Of a stretch of DNA of 64,000 bases, positions 8,330 to 17,585 are shown one piece after another. The stretch's first letter is position 1. Every line of letters starts with the position of its first letter. Below the pieces are notes generated by a model. The model made no database searches and was not told the DNA's origin. It was given only the letters and a program-made list of their open reading frames with translations. Both the position numbers and the translations under genes were made by a program. The stretch lies in contig NZ_AP025508.1 of the NCBI RefSeq assembly GCF_024347615.1, positions 1,860,001 through 1,924,000 on the forward strand. The letters are read 5' to 3'. Source of the stretch: Vibrio splendidus. GTDB taxonomy: Bacteria; Pseudomonadota; Gammaproteobacteria; Enterobacterales; Vibrionaceae.

Positions 8330-10585
8330 ATGAGCAGAAAGATTGAGTTATTAGCCCCAGGTGGCGATGTAGAGGCGATTAAAGCAGCTATCGTAGCGGG
8401 TGCTAATGCGGTTTATTGCGGTTTAGACACCTTCAACGCTCGTAACAGAGCCTCTAACCTATCGTTAGATGAGTTGAATGGTGTGATTCGCCTTGCTCAT
8501 GAATACGGTTGTGAAGTGTTTCTGACTCTTAACGTTGTGCTGCTGGAGCATGAAATTAAGAGCATCACTAAACTGTTGAACCAACTTGTGAACACTAAGC
8601 TTGATGGCATCATCGTCCAAGATCTTGGTTTGTTCGATTTGGTGAAAAAGCATTTCCCATCGTTAGATGTTCACGCATCGACTCAGCTGACTACGCACAA
8701 CGAAGGCCAGATTAAGTTCTTGTCTAAAATTGGCGCAACACGCGTTAACTTGTCTCGTGAATTGAACCTACCAGAAATCAAAATGCTGACGGAAGTAGCA
8801 CACGATCACGATGTTCTAACCGAAGTGTTTGTACATGGCGCTTTGTGTATCGCATTCTCTGGCCAATGTTACTCGAGCTCAGTAAGTGTGGGTAACTCAG
8901 GTAACCGTGGCCGTTGTAGCCAAGCATGTCGTGATGAATACGAAATCACCGATGCAGGAAACAAGTTTCCACTGAACCTGAAAGATAACTCTGCTTACTA
9001 CGACCTACCTGAATTGGTTGATGCGAAAGTCGACTCATTGAAAGTTGAAGGCCGTATCAAAGGCGCACACTACGTATACACAGTGGTTGATACGTGGCGC
9101 AAACAGATTGATAGCTTTGTAGAAAGTGGTTTGTTGATCGAAGACGATTCAAACCTGCACAAAGTATTCAACCGTGATTTCACCAACTCTTTCCTTAAGG
9201 GCAACCTAACGAAAGACATGTTCATTGATAATCCTCGTGACAACAGCATGAACTACGCCGTTGATAAAGCGACGAAAGAGAACAATGAAATCTCAGTCGT
9301 ACAAATTCAAGAAGTGACCAGTGATCTTTATGAAGCGAAAAATGCCCTAGGCAGTGAAATGCGTGACAAGATCGAGTTCCTTGATATTCGTAAAACACCC
9401 GTGTCATTGTCGTTTAACGCTAAGGTGGGTCAACCATTTACGGTGACAGTGAACACACCAAAAGAAAACTTTACGGTTCAATCTCAATCATTATTGGCAA
9501 CAGCTAAAGAGACTGCGATTACTCAGGCGTTACTTGAAAAGCGTTTCAAGTCAGTGAAGAGTGCGGTTCATACGCTTGAAAACTGTAATTACGACAACTT
9601 AGATGAAGGTCTGATTCTTCCTTTGAAAGAAGTGTCGGTCTTAAAAGACGAAATCGATTTCATCTTAAACGGTTCTGTGAAAGTGATTAAGCACGTTGAA
9701 GTGCCAGCACTGCCTCAGCAACCAAAGGTTAACGAGAAGCCAACCATGTCGATGCTTATCGCTGATGTGGAAGACTTGCACCTGTGTGACGTAACTGACG
9801 CGGATGTTTACTTCAAACTGCCTGAAAGCTTCAAGAAGCGTTGTAATAAGTACATCGACATCCTGGCAGCAAACCCACGTTTGATTCCTTGGTTCCCAGC
9901 AGTATTGATCGGTAAAGATTACGACGAAGCGGTTCGTATTCTTGAAGAGATCAAGCCAGCTCGCATCGTAACCAACAACACGGGTATTGCTTACAAAGCT
10001 TACGAAATGGGTATCGAGTGGGTTGCTGGCCCATTCATGAACACCACGAACTCTCACGCACTGGTTACGCTGAAAGAAGAGCTGAACTGTGCTGGTGCTT
10101 TCATTTCGAACGAGATCAATAAAGGCCAGATTCGTCATATTCGCCGCCCAGAGAACTTCAAACTGTTCTACAGCATCTACCACCCAATCTTGATGATGAC
10201 CAGCCGCCAGTGTTTCTTCCAAAGAACCGTGGGTTGTAACAAGCCAAGCATCGAAGCGGGTTGTATGTTGAAGTGTGAGAAAGCGACCACGATTACCAAC
10301 GTGAAAGGCATCTCTTTCGCGGTTGATAAACAGAAGGGTGGCTACCCAAGCATTTACAACCATGAGCAGTTCTTAAATCATGACGCTGTAACGGATTTCT
10401 CAGGTCTGTTTGACGAGTTCTTCATTGACCTGACCAACATCGGCGCGGGTTCGAAAGAAGTACAAGACAAAGTAGAGCTGATTAAACATTTCCAAGGTTT
10501 GATTAACGGTGTTGACGGTTCACAACAGAACCTAGAGCAGATGGTTGAAGTTCGAACTAATGCTCAGTACGTTCAAGGTTTATAG
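8330..10585 (+). CDS. U32 family protein, RlhA-like (23S rRNA hydroxylase family)
   Basis: A 751 aa member of peptidase family U32. The N-terminal TIM-barrel half begins LLAPGGDVEAIKAAI, and the U32 signature with Cys residues is at about 165-195 (VHGALCIAFSGQCYSSS ... RCSQACR). A second cysteine cluster (CFFQ...GCNK...GCMLKCEK) near 625-645 and a long C-terminal region match the long RlhA/YdcP-type proteins, which hydroxylate a 23S rRNA cytidine using a prephenate-derived cofactor. It is longer than E. coli RlhA (653 aa). Despite the family name, a protease role is unlikely. The start has only a weak ribosome site. Confidence 0.82.
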   Translation: MSRKIELLAPGGDVEAIKAAIVAGANAVYCGLDTFNARNRASNLSLDELNGVIRLAHEYGCEVFLTLNVVLLEHEIKSITKLLNQLVNTKLDGIIVQDLGLFDLVKKHFPSLDVHASTQLTTHNEGQIKFLSKIGATRVNLSRELNLPEIKMLTEVAHDHDVLTEVFVHGALCIAFSGQCYSSSVSVGNSGNRGRCSQACRDEYEITDAGNKFPLNLKDNSAYYDLPELVDAKVDSLKVEGRIKGAHYVYTVVDTWRKQIDSFVESGLLIEDDSNLHKVFNRDFTNSFLKGNLTKDMFIDNPRDNSMNYAVDKATKENNEISVVQIQEVTSDLYEAKNALGSEMRDKIEFLDIRKTPVSLSFNAKVGQPFTVTVNTPKENFTVQSQSLLATAKETAITQALLEKRFKSVKSAVHTLENCNYDNLDEGLILPLKEVSVLKDEIDFILNGSVKVIKHVEVPALPQQPKVNEKPTMSMLIADVEDLHLCDVTDADVYFKLPESFKKRCNKYIDILAANPRLIPWFPAVLIGKDYDEAVRILEEIKPARIVTNNTGIAYKAYEMGIEWVAGPFMNTTNSHALVTLKEELNCAGAFISNEINKGQIRHIRRPENFKLFYSIYHPILMMTSRQCFFQRTVGCNKPSIEAGCMLKCEKATTITNVKGISFAVDKQKGGYPSIYNHEQFLNHDAVTDFSGLFDEFFIDLTNIGAGSKEVQDKVELIKHFQGLINGVDGSQQNLEQMVEVRTNAQYVQGL

Positions 10586-10690
10586 GGTGCAAGGTCTATA
10601 GGGTTCAGGTTTGTAGGTCTATAGATTTATAGGCTGCACGGCTTATAGCTTCTAAAGCAAAGAGCGTTCAGCTTCAAGGTCTATAAGTCT
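10571..10690. repeat. 16-bp degenerate tandem repeat, about 6-7 copies
   Basis: Units at 10571, 10587, 10603 (15 bp), 10618, 10634 and 10650 share the pattern GTTCAAGGTCTATAGG. The first unit contains the last codons and the TAG stop of the U32 gene. Confidence 0.75.
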
Positions 10691-10730
10691 TAACCGTTTA
10701 TAACCGCTTATAAACACTTTGAACCAATAA

Positions 10731-10752
10731 ACAAAAGGCCACTCAATCGAGT
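10731..10752. terminator. Left half of a bidirectional terminator split by the IS4-group element
   Basis: ACAAAAGGCCACTC and the loop remain here; the other arm GAGTGGCCTTTTTGT is at 12186-12200. Joined, they make an 8-bp GC-rich stem with a 4-base AATC loop flanked by A and T runs, between the convergent U32 and thioesterase genes. Confidence 0.85.
10741..10752. repeat. Target-site duplication of the IS4-group element, left copy
   Basis: ACTCAATCGAGT, 12 bp, repeated exactly at 12178-12189. The IS4 group makes 11-13 bp duplications. The duplicated bases are the core of the terminator hairpin. Confidence 0.92.
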
Positions 10753-10800
10753 TAATGCCGATCGTTTAAGAAGACTTGAACGATCTTGCAGTTAGCAGAT

Positions 10801-10829
10801 AATCCCCATCAACAACGTTGATGGGGATT
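10801..10829 (+). promoter_or_regulatory. Hairpin inside the IS covering the transposase ribosome site
   Basis: A 13-bp perfect stem AATCCCCATCAAC / GTTGATGGGGATT with a 3-base loop, followed by T5 and then the transposase ATG at 10835. The GGGG ribosome site lies in the 3' arm. Transcripts entering from outside would fold it and either terminate or hide the site. Confidence 0.8.
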
Positions 10830-10834
10830 TTTTT

Positions 10835-12157
10835 ATGCTTGAACAAGAATTAGCAATGGCACACGAGACCATTGAAGATGCCGACAATTATGAATCTGTC
10901 GTCGACGCCATTCAGATTGAGTGGATAGAACAAGCTCTTCTTGAAACCAATAAAGCGAGCATAAGACGACGTCGGCTTCCCGCTCAGCAAGCTGTCTGGT
11001 TAGTTATTTGGATGGGGCTGCAACGCAACATGTCTATCAAAGAGGTATGCAGTTCATTAGACATTGCGCTTCAGCCTAAACCTGAAGATAGCTGGTCTCG
11101 TGTTGCACCTAGTGTCCTAACTGATTCACGCCGACGTCTAGATGAGAGTCCATTAGCGGCTCTGTTTCACACAACGGTAAAGGCTTGGAACGGAGATATC
11201 CTTCAACAAGATAAAGACTTGGAGCTTAATGTTCTTGCTGTGGATGGAACAACATTTAGGTGCCAAGATTCCCCAGAGAACGCTGAAGAATTTGGGTTCA
11301 TCTCTAAAAAATTGAAACCTTACCCTCAACTTCGTTTAGTCGCTTTGATGTCAACAGAAACTCGAATGATTATGGGGGCGGCTTTTGATGGCTGTCATGT
11401 CGGTGAAACGACCTTAGCTAAGCGTCTATTCAATGATATCCCCGCACATTCATTGACCTTATTTGATCGTTGTTATTTCTCGGCAGACCTCTTGTTGTCG
11501 TGGCAAGAGAGTGCGGAAAATGCTCACTGGTTAATGCCGGCAAAACGTAAGCTACGCTATGAAGTGTTGGAGAAATATGCGGAGAACGACATGCTCATCT
11601 CAATGCCCATATCTCCTCAAGCTCAACGGCAGAATCCGAATTTACCCGCACGTTGGGAAGCTAGATTAGTCCTATATCAAGAGCCAAAAGGTGAGATAAA
11701 AGGTTTTATTACTTCACTTACAGACCCTAGTAGATACTCGCTAGAAAGCCTGCTGCGTATTTATTGGCAACGCTGGGAGATAGAAGAAGGTTATGGTGAA
11801 ATTAAACAGACTCAACTGCAAAGTCACGTCACTTTACGAAGTCGTTTTTCTGCCGGTGTGAAGCAAGAGCTTTGGGGCGTATTACTTGCCTATAACTTAG
11901 TGCGATTAGAGATGGTTAAGATAGCTTCAGAAGCCGGGGTTCGAGCGACTAGGGTCAGTTTTACCGCCGCAATTAACCTTATTGATGCGCAATTACGTTG
12001 GTTAGCTTTAAGCCCAGACGGAACTCTACCTGTAAAACTGAAAAGGATGAGAGACAGTTTGAGTCACTTCATTCTTCCAGATAAAAGAAAGGACCGAACG
12101 TTTCCACGTTCAGTCCTCTTTGTCCCAGCCAAATATCCGTTCAGGTTCAAGCAATAA
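10835..12157 (+). CDS. IS4-group DDE transposase
   Basis: A 440 aa transposase (IS4: 442 aa). The catalytic triad is visible: first Asp in AVDGTTFRC, second Asp in LFDRCYFS, and Glu in the YREK motif (Y-x2-R-x3-E-x6-K: YWQRWEIEEGYGEIK). It cuts and pastes the element. No frameshift or stop is present. The ATG directly follows the hairpin T-run, and GGGG in the hairpin arm is the only ribosome site in range. Confidence 0.95.
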   Translation: MLEQELAMAHETIEDADNYESVVDAIQIEWIEQALLETNKASIRRRRLPAQQAVWLVIWMGLQRNMSIKEVCSSLDIALQPKPEDSWSRVAPSVLTDSRRRLDESPLAALFHTTVKAWNGDILQQDKDLELNVLAVDGTTFRCQDSPENAEEFGFISKKLKPYPQLRLVALMSTETRMIMGAAFDGCHVGETTLAKRLFNDIPAHSLTLFDRCYFSADLLLSWQESAENAHWLMPAKRKLRYEVLEKYAENDMLISMPISPQAQRQNPNLPARWEARLVLYQEPKGEIKGFITSLTDPSRYSLESLLRIYWQRWEIEEGYGEIKQTQLQSHVTLRSRFSAGVKQELWGVLLAYNLVRLEMVKIASEAGVRATRVSFTAAINLIDAQLRWLALSPDGTLPVKLKRMRDSLSHFILPDKRKDRTFPRSVLFVPAKYPFRFKQ

Positions 12158-12177
12158 TGCTTATCCGAACGGCATTA

Positions 12178-12201
12178 ACTCAATCGAGTGGCCTTTTTGT
12201 A
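12178..12201. terminator. Right half of the split terminator plus right target duplication
   Basis: The 12 bp duplication (12178-12189) is followed by GGCCTTTTTGT. On its own this side keeps only the 4-bp ACTC/GAGT stem, so termination of the thioesterase transcript may be weakened or replaced by IS sequence. Confidence 0.75.
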
Positions 12202-12228
12202 TCTGAGTATTTTGAATCAGCGAATACG

Positions 12229-12693
12229 TTATTCCGTCACGGCTTCTTGTTTGAAGCATGGGCTTTTCAACGTGTTCATCTTTTCAATTTCGTTGGTTAA
12301 GCGCAGCGAGAGCAGGGCTTTTTGGTTTGAAGCAAAATCAAACATCACGATAGTCGCGGTGCCTATGGTCGTCAGTTTCTGCTGAGTTTTACTGACAATC
12401 GCGTATTCCATGGTGAATCGGTCATCTTGAATATCAGTGACACGAGAGCCAATCATTAAGGTATCTGGATACGTGACTGGGCGGAAATACTTACAGTAAG
12501 TGTCACCAAGAACAGGGCCAACTTTGGTAATCGCCATCTCTTCCATCAGCTCAACGTGCTTAAAGAAATCTAAGCGAGCGGTTTCGAAATAGCGAAAATA
12601 TACGGCGTTGTTAACGTGATTGAGTGCGTCCATTTCTCCCCAAGCGACTGGGATTTCTGTTACTACCGGGTAGTCAGATAATAGTGCTTCCAT
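12229..12693 (-). CDS. Acyl-CoA thioesterase, 4HBT hotdog family
   Basis: A 154 aa hotdog-fold thioesterase (YbgC/FcbC type). The catalytic segment WGEMDALNHVNNAVYFRYFE is near residues 19-38 with the conserved Asp and the HVNNA helix start. It hydrolyses acyl-CoA; chain-length preference cannot be inferred. It is convergent with the U32 gene and its downstream terminator was split by the IS. Confidence 0.88.
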   Translation of the reverse strand: MEALLSDYPVVTEIPVAWGEMDALNHVNNAVYFRYFETARLDFFKHVELMEEMAITKVGPVLGDTYCKYFRPVTYPDTLMIGSRVTDIQDDRFTMEYAIVSKTQQKLTTIGTATIVMFDFASNQKALLSLRLTNEIEKMNTLKSPCFKQEAVTE

Positions 12694-12707
12694 GCGAACT
12701 CTCTTAT

Positions 12708-12761
12708 TGTTATCTGTATAGTTAATGTTATCTGGGTAATTAATGTCATCTGCTTATCCTT
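12708..12761. repeat. 18-bp tandem repeat, 3 copies
   Basis: TGTTATCTGTATAGTTAA, TGTTATCTGGGTAATTAA and TGTCATCTGCTTATCCTT follow one another directly upstream of the thioesterase start, in its 5' region. Confidence 0.85.
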
Positions 12762-12935
12762 CATCGGGATAAGTTGTTATTGGAATAAAAACCCTACCGC
12801 TAAATTAACAAAACTGCAACACGTGTGATTTAAGTTTTTGAAGCTTGAAACCACACAATGTCAGTGACTTAACTTTCCGTTACTTATTAATTAGTGTCTC
12901 ACTAAACAAACGACTTACGCACATCCACTCAATGA

Positions 12936-14759
12936 TTACGCATTAAGGTGTTTGAATTGCAGTTCAACTAGGCGTTGGTACAATTCGCAGCTATTGATGA
13001 GAGACTGGTGGTCGCCGATGTCTACTAGCTGTCCTTTATCGAGCACCGCAATCTGGTCGGCGTGTTTAATTGTTGATAAACGATGGGCGATAATGATCGT
13101 CGTTCTACCACGCATTAACTCTTCTAAAGCTTGTTGTACGTGATGCTCACTTTCGCTGTCTAGTGCGCTGGTTGCTTCATCCAATAACAGAATATTCGGA
13201 TCTTTTAAGATGGCACGAGCGATGGCAATACGTTGTCTTTGCCCGCCAGACAATCTCACGCCACGTTCACCAAGAAAGCTGTGATAGCCCTCAGGTAAGT
13301 TCTGGATGAACTCATGTGCGTGTGCTTTCTTAGCGGCCTCGATAACTTGCTCGTCCGTTGCTTTCGGGTTTCCGTAGCGAATGTTATGGAACACATCGTT
13401 ACTGAACAGAGCAGGTTGCTGTGGCACCAATGCCATCTGCTTTCTTAGCTCGTTAGGATCAAACTGATTCAGTTCAACACCGCCTAAGGTTACTTTACCC
13501 ACTTGCGGATCGTAGAAACGTTGCAGCAGTTCAAACAGGGTAGTTTTGCCTGCACCAGACGGGCCAACCAATGCCAACACTTTGCCTTCATGGGCAGTCA
13601 GTGTGAGGTTACTTGTTGCAGGCTGGTCGGGTCTTGAAGGGTAACAGAAAGTCACATCATCAAAAGCGACTTCGGGTGTCACGTTATCCAGTGATGTTGG
13701 GTTCGCTACTGGCGCAACAATATGGCTTTCAACTTGTAGAATTTCAATTAATCGCTCGGTCGCACCTGCCGCGCGTTGCAGTTCACCCATCACTTCAGAA
13801 ATGGTACCTAATGACGAAGCCACCATAATGGCATAGAAGACAAACGCCGCTAAGTCACCCGCCGACATGGTGCCGTTGATGACATCACTACCACCAACCC
13901 ACAGCATCCCTGATATTGCGCTGAACACGATAACAATCACACCAGAGATAAGAATCGCGCGCTGTTTTACACGCTGGCGACCAATCTCATAAGCCTTTTC
14001 CACTTCTACCGCGAATGACGCTTTCTCTTGCTCTTCTCGGCTGTAGCTTTGCACCGTTTTAATGTGCTCAATTGCCTCACCTGCGTAAGAACCCACATCA
14101 GACATGGAGTCTTGGCTTTGGCGAGATAAAGCTCTTACACGACGCCCATAGACAAGGATCGGAATCAAGATAAACGGCACCGAGGCCAATACAATCAACG
14201 TCAGCTTAATATTGGTGGCAAACAGCATGATGATTGCACCAATACACATCAATGCGCTGCGCATCGCCATAGAGAACGATGAACCAATGATGCTTTGAAG
14301 CAGAGTGGTATCCGTGGTGATGCGCGACATGATGTCGCCACTGCCATTGGTCTCGAAGTAACTCGGATGCAGCGTCACGACATGATTGAAAACCGATAGG
14401 CGAATGTCCGCACTCACGCGTTCTCCAACAGAAGAAACCAAATAGAAGCGGAAGAAGGTACCAATCGAGATCAATACGACCACGACCATGATGAATTGAA
14501 TCGCGCTGCCTAAATCTGAGAGTGATTGTTGGCTAAAACCTTGGTCGATGAGAAGGCGAATACCATGACCGACTGAAAGGGTTAAGCTCGCCGTGAAGAT
14601 CAACGCGATCAACGCAGCAATAACACGACCTTTATAAGGCTGAATGAATTTACTCAGCTCAAACAAAATACTGAGGCTTTTTTTCTCAGGTTTGGGTTCT
14701 GGCGCTTTTTGAGTAGAGCGCTGAGTTGAGTCGAGCGTAGAAGAGACATCGTTTTGCAT
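12936..14759 (-). CDS. ABC exporter half-transporter (MsbA/LmrA-like multidrug type)
   Basis: A 607 aa fusion of a six-helix transmembrane domain (about 45-340) and an ATPase domain: Walker A GPSGAGKTT, signature LSGGQRQR, Walker B ILLLDEATSALD, H-loop IAHRLSTI. It should act as a homodimer in the inner membrane. It resembles Vibrio VcaM-type multidrug exporters in size and layout, but a lipid or peptide substrate is equally possible. No periplasmic partner is adjacent. Confidence 0.86.
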   Translation of the reverse strand: MQNDVSSTLDSTQRSTQKAPEPKPEKKSLSILFELSKFIQPYKGRVIAALIALIFTASLTLSVGHGIRLLIDQGFSQQSLSDLGSAIQFIMVVVVLISIGTFFRFYLVSSVGERVSADIRLSVFNHVVTLHPSYFETNGSGDIMSRITTDTTLLQSIIGSSFSMAMRSALMCIGAIIMLFATNIKLTLIVLASVPFILIPILVYGRRVRALSRQSQDSMSDVGSYAGEAIEHIKTVQSYSREEQEKASFAVEVEKAYEIGRQRVKQRAILISGVIVIVFSAISGMLWVGGSDVINGTMSAGDLAAFVFYAIMVASSLGTISEVMGELQRAAGATERLIEILQVESHIVAPVANPTSLDNVTPEVAFDDVTFCYPSRPDQPATSNLTLTAHEGKVLALVGPSGAGKTTLFELLQRFYDPQVGKVTLGGVELNQFDPNELRKQMALVPQQPALFSNDVFHNIRYGNPKATDEQVIEAAKKAHAHEFIQNLPEGYHSFLGERGVRLSGGQRQRIAIARAILKDPNILLLDEATSALDSESEHHVQQALEELMRGRTTIIIAHRLSTIKHADQIAVLDKGQLVDIGDHQSLINSCELYQRLVELQFKHLNA

Positions 14760-14794
14760 ATGACTGCCTTAATGTGTTGTCGCTTTAAAAATAG

Positions 14795-14836
14795 ATGGCT
14801 TGTTGCTTATGGCTTGTTACTTATAACTTATTGCTT
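14795..14836. repeat. 14-bp tandem repeat, 3 copies
   Basis: ATGGCTTGTTGCTT, ATGGCTTGTTACTT and ATAACTTATTGCTT lie end to end upstream of the ABC exporter start. Confidence 0.82.
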
Positions 14837-15314
14837 GTACTGCGCGTTGTTCGCTGAGCAGTACTTGTTGTTGAGAATAGAACCCATTAAAGCATTTATT
14901 GCTCCGTGACGCTCCCTAGGAAACTCAATTTCCAATATTTCATCATCATCAAGTGCATAGTTCGAAACGACCTTAAAGGAAAACTAAGCATTCTGATCGA
15001 GTCAGTTCGATAGGAAAGTAGGGGATTTAACCCTAATTTTTATGCAAGTAAATTAGCGTTAATAGGAGAGTGCGCTCATAAGTTAGCAATCGAGTGGTGA
15101 TTTATAAATTGACAGAAAAACGTTTGCTTTTTATCTCGATATTAACTTTATCAATGACTTGCAATTTTTGGTTGTAAGACCAGTTATAGCGACTGTTTTT
15201 TGTGCAATATTTGTTACAAAAATTCAACAAAGTAGTTTTTTATACATTTTTCTTGCATAAAACCTCGGATTGAATAGAATAACCAACAAATGACAATTAA
15301 TGCAGTATTGTGGC
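14837..15314 (+). promoter_or_regulatory. artP upstream region, probable promoter, possible ArgR half-site
   Basis: A 478-base AT-rich gap between the divergent ABC exporter and artP. A TGAAT half-site at about 15271-15275 (GATTGAATAGAATAAC) weakly resembles an ARG box, which would fit arginine control. No complete operator, terminator or small ORF was convincing. Confidence 0.3.
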
Positions 15315-16043
15315 ATGAGTATTCAAGTAAAGAGCATCAACAAATCATACGGTGATACCCAAGTTCTTCATGACATCAGTTTCGACTGTGAGAGTGGCGA
15401 AACCTTGGTATTGCTTGGCCCAAGCGGCGCTGGCAAGAGTTCACTACTGCGTGTTTTGAACCTGCTAGAAATCGCGGACAACGGCGAATTAGACATTGCT
15501 AACGAGCAATTCGACTTTGCTGGTCAGATCCAAGAGAAGCAAGGGCTTAAACTGCGTCGTAAAGTCGGCATGGTGTTCCAGCAATATAACTTATGGCCAC
15601 ACATGACGGTGATGGAAAACTTGATTGAAGCACCGACGAAAGTTGCGGGTTTGGATAAGCAAGAAGCGATTAAGCAAGCTCAAGAAGTACTAAAGACACT
15701 TCAACTTGCAGACAAAGCCGACGCTTGGCCACTTCAACTGTCTGGCGGTCAACAACAGCGTGTTGCGATTGCACGTGCGCTGATGATGAAACCGGATGTG
15801 TTGTTGTTTGATGAGCCAACAGCGGCACTTGATCCTGAGATCACCAACCAAGTCGTGAGCATTATTAAAGAGTTGAGCGGAACGGGCATTACCCAAGTGG
15901 TCGTAACGCACGAAGTCGATTTCGCGAAGAAGATTGCTAGCCACGTTCTGTATCTAGAGAAAGGGTACATCGTTGAACACGGCACCAGCGATTCATTCGT
16001 TAATCCGCAGACATCTGAGTTTGCTGAATATTTGACTCATTAA
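15315..16043 (+). CDS. artP: Arginine ABC transporter ATP-binding protein ArtP
   Basis: A 242 aa ABC ATPase closely resembling E. coli ArtP, starting [13 protein letters not shown] as ArtP starts MSIQLNGINCFYG. Walker [11 protein letters not shown]-loop [12 protein letters not shown], signature LSGGQQQR, Walker [14 protein letters not shown]. It powers arginine uptake with ArtI/Q/M encoded just downstream. The second Met (15315) is preferred over 15300 by alignment to the family. Confidence 0.93.
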   Translation: MSIQVKSINKSYGDTQVLHDISFDCESGETLVLLGPSGAGKSSLLRVLNLLEIADNGELDIANEQFDFAGQIQEKQGLKLRRKVGMVFQQYNLWPHMTVMENLIEAPTKVAGLDKQEAIKQAQEVLKTLQLADKADAWPLQLSGGQQQRVAIARALMMKPDVLLFDEPTAALDPEITNQVVSIIKELSGTGITQVVVTHEVDFAKKIASHVLYLEKGYIVEHGTSDSFVNPQTSEFAEYLTH

Positions 16044-16163
16044 GTAAGTCACGTATTAAAAGAAAGTTGACTCACTAGATTTAGCTAAACACAACATCGA
16101 TCAAAACAATCAAATTATAAGAATGGCCACAGGCCGCTATCAAACAGTATTCGGAGTAACAAA

Positions 16164-16895
16164 ATGAAAAAGATTCTACTAGCTTCACTTATCGGCCTTG
16201 CTTCTTTCAACGCAGCGGCGCAAGAAGAAATCAAATTCGCAATGGAAGCAACTTACGCACCATTCGAATACATGGATGAGAACAACCAAATTCAAGGTTT
16301 TGACGTAGACTTAGCAAACGCACTTTGTGAAGAGATGAAAGCAACGTGTACTTTCCACAACCAAGCATTCGATAGCTTGATCCCTGCACTTAAATTCAAA
16401 CGTTACGATGCAGCTATCTCAGCAATGGACATCACAGAAGCGCGTCTTAAACAAGTGAACTTCTCTAACGCATATTACGACAACTCTGCAGCATTCATCT
16501 CTTTCGAAGGCAAAGTAGCAGACCAAGCAGCACTAGAAGGTAAGCGTGTTGGTGTTCAAAACGGTTCTACTCACCAGAGCTTCCTACTTGAGCAAATGAC
16601 TGGCGTAACAGCGGTACCTTACTCAAGCTACCAAGATGCATTCATTGACATGAAAAACGGTCGTATCGATTCTGTATTTGGTGACACAGCCGTTGTAGCA
16701 GAATGGTTCAAGAAAGAAGACAACCTAACGTACGTTGGCGACCAAGTAACAAACCAAGAGTACTTCGGTAACGGCTTTGGCATCGCAGTAAACAAGAGCA
16801 ACCAAGAACTTGTAGACCAGCTTAACGTTGCACTTGCAGCAGTAAAAGCAAACGGCGAATACGACAAGATCTTCAACAAGTACTTCGGTAAGTAA
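16164..16895 (+). CDS. artI: Arginine-binding periplasmic protein (ArtI/ArtJ)
   Basis: A 243 aa family 3 solute-binding protein with a signal peptide (about residues 1-19, FNAAAQ). The binding-protein core FAMEATYAPFEYMDENNQIQGFDVDLA and the DAAISAMDIT hinge are conserved. It delivers arginine to ArtQM. The ribosome site CGGAG lies 8-9 bases before ATG. It sits 120 bases after artP and 3 bases before artQ. ArtI versus ArtJ cannot be decided by eye. Confidence 0.92.
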   Translation: MKKILLASLIGLASFNAAAQEEIKFAMEATYAPFEYMDENNQIQGFDVDLANALCEEMKATCTFHNQAFDSLIPALKFKRYDAAISAMDITEARLKQVNFSNAYYDNSAAFISFEGKVADQAALEGKRVGVQNGSTHQSFLLEQMTGVTAVPYSSYQDAFIDMKNGRIDSVFGDTAVVAEWFKKEDNLTYVGDQVTNQEYFGNGFGIAVNKSNQELVDQLNVALAAVKANGEYDKIFNKYFGK

Positions 16896-16898
16896 TTT

Positions 16899-17585
16899 AT
16901 GGAATTAACGGGTTACTCTTTAGGGCTCGTCGAAGCAAGTTGGATGACTGTTCAGCTTGCGTTCGTAAGCCTATTGGTTGGATTGGTTCTAGCATTTTTG
17001 TTTGCAAGTGGTGAGATGTCTCGTCGTATTGCAATCAAATGGCCAACGACTGCATTTGTGACGATTGTTCGTGGTTTACCAGAAATTCTGGTCGTACTGT
17101 TTATCTACTTTGGTTCGACACAAGTTCTGTTCATGATCACTGGCGACTTCATAGAAGTGAGCCCGTTCTTATCTGGTGTTGTTGCACTGTCACTTATCTT
17201 TGCTTCTTACGCTTCACAAACCATCCGTGGTGCTTTGAAAGCAGTAAGCAAAGGGCAGAGAGAAGCAGCAAGCGCGCTTGGTATCTCTCAATCACGTTCA
17301 TTCTTTCGTATAGTTTTACCTCAAGCGGTAAGACACGCGCTACCAGGGTTAACCAACCAATGGTTAGTGTTGCTGAAAGACACCGCATTAGTATCGCTGA
17401 TTGGCGTGACAGATTTGCTGAAACAAGCACAACTAACATCAGCGGCAACGCACGAAGCATTTACTTGGTACGCGACAGCAGCAGCAATCTACTTGGTCAT
17501 CACTTTAATCACCCAAAGATTGGTAAAAGTGATTGATGGTAAGTTCTCTATTCAAGGTTTGGGTAACAAAGGGGCAATGGCATGA
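16899..17585 (+). CDS. artQ: Arginine ABC transporter permease ArtQ
   Basis: A 228 aa inner-membrane permease of the HisM/ArtQ type with about five helices and the EAA loop ([22 protein letters not shown]) that docks on the ATPase. It overlaps artM by four bases (ATGA), showing translational coupling. Confidence 0.93.
   Translation: MELTGYSLGLVEASWMTVQLAFVSLLVGLVLAFLFASGEMSRRIAIKWPTTAFVTIVRGLPEILVVLFIYFGSTQVLFMITGDFIEVSPFLSGVVALSLIFASYASQTIRGALKAVSKGQREAASALGISQSRSFFRIVLPQAVRHALPGLTNQWLVLLKDTALVSLIGVTDLLKQAQLTSAATHEAFTWYATAAAIYLVITLITQRLVKVIDGKFSIQGLGNKGAMA

Larger units (their letters stand above)
10753..12177 (+). mobile_element. Complete IS4-group insertion sequence
   Basis: A 1425 bp element (IS4 itself is 1426 bp). 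Terminal inverted repeats begin TAATGCCG at both ends, with 15 of 18 matches (TAATGCCGATCGTTTAAG against TAATGCCGTTCGGATAAG). It is flanked by a 12 bp direct repeat and carries one transposase gene reading left to right. Both ends and the ORF look intact, so it may be mobile. Confidence 0.95.

Noticed and set aside
9665..10363. 232-codon open frame antisense to the U32 gene
   Set aside because: It mirrors the codon pattern of the conserved U32 protein, and has no ribosome site or family match.
15100..15300. Full ArgR operator upstream of artP
   Set aside because: Only isolated TGAAT/ATTCA half-sites are present, with wrong spacing; noted as a weak possibility only.
17039..17536. 165-codon frame overlapping artQ on the same strand
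   Set aside because: It is an out-of-frame shadow with no start signal or similarity; artQ is certain.
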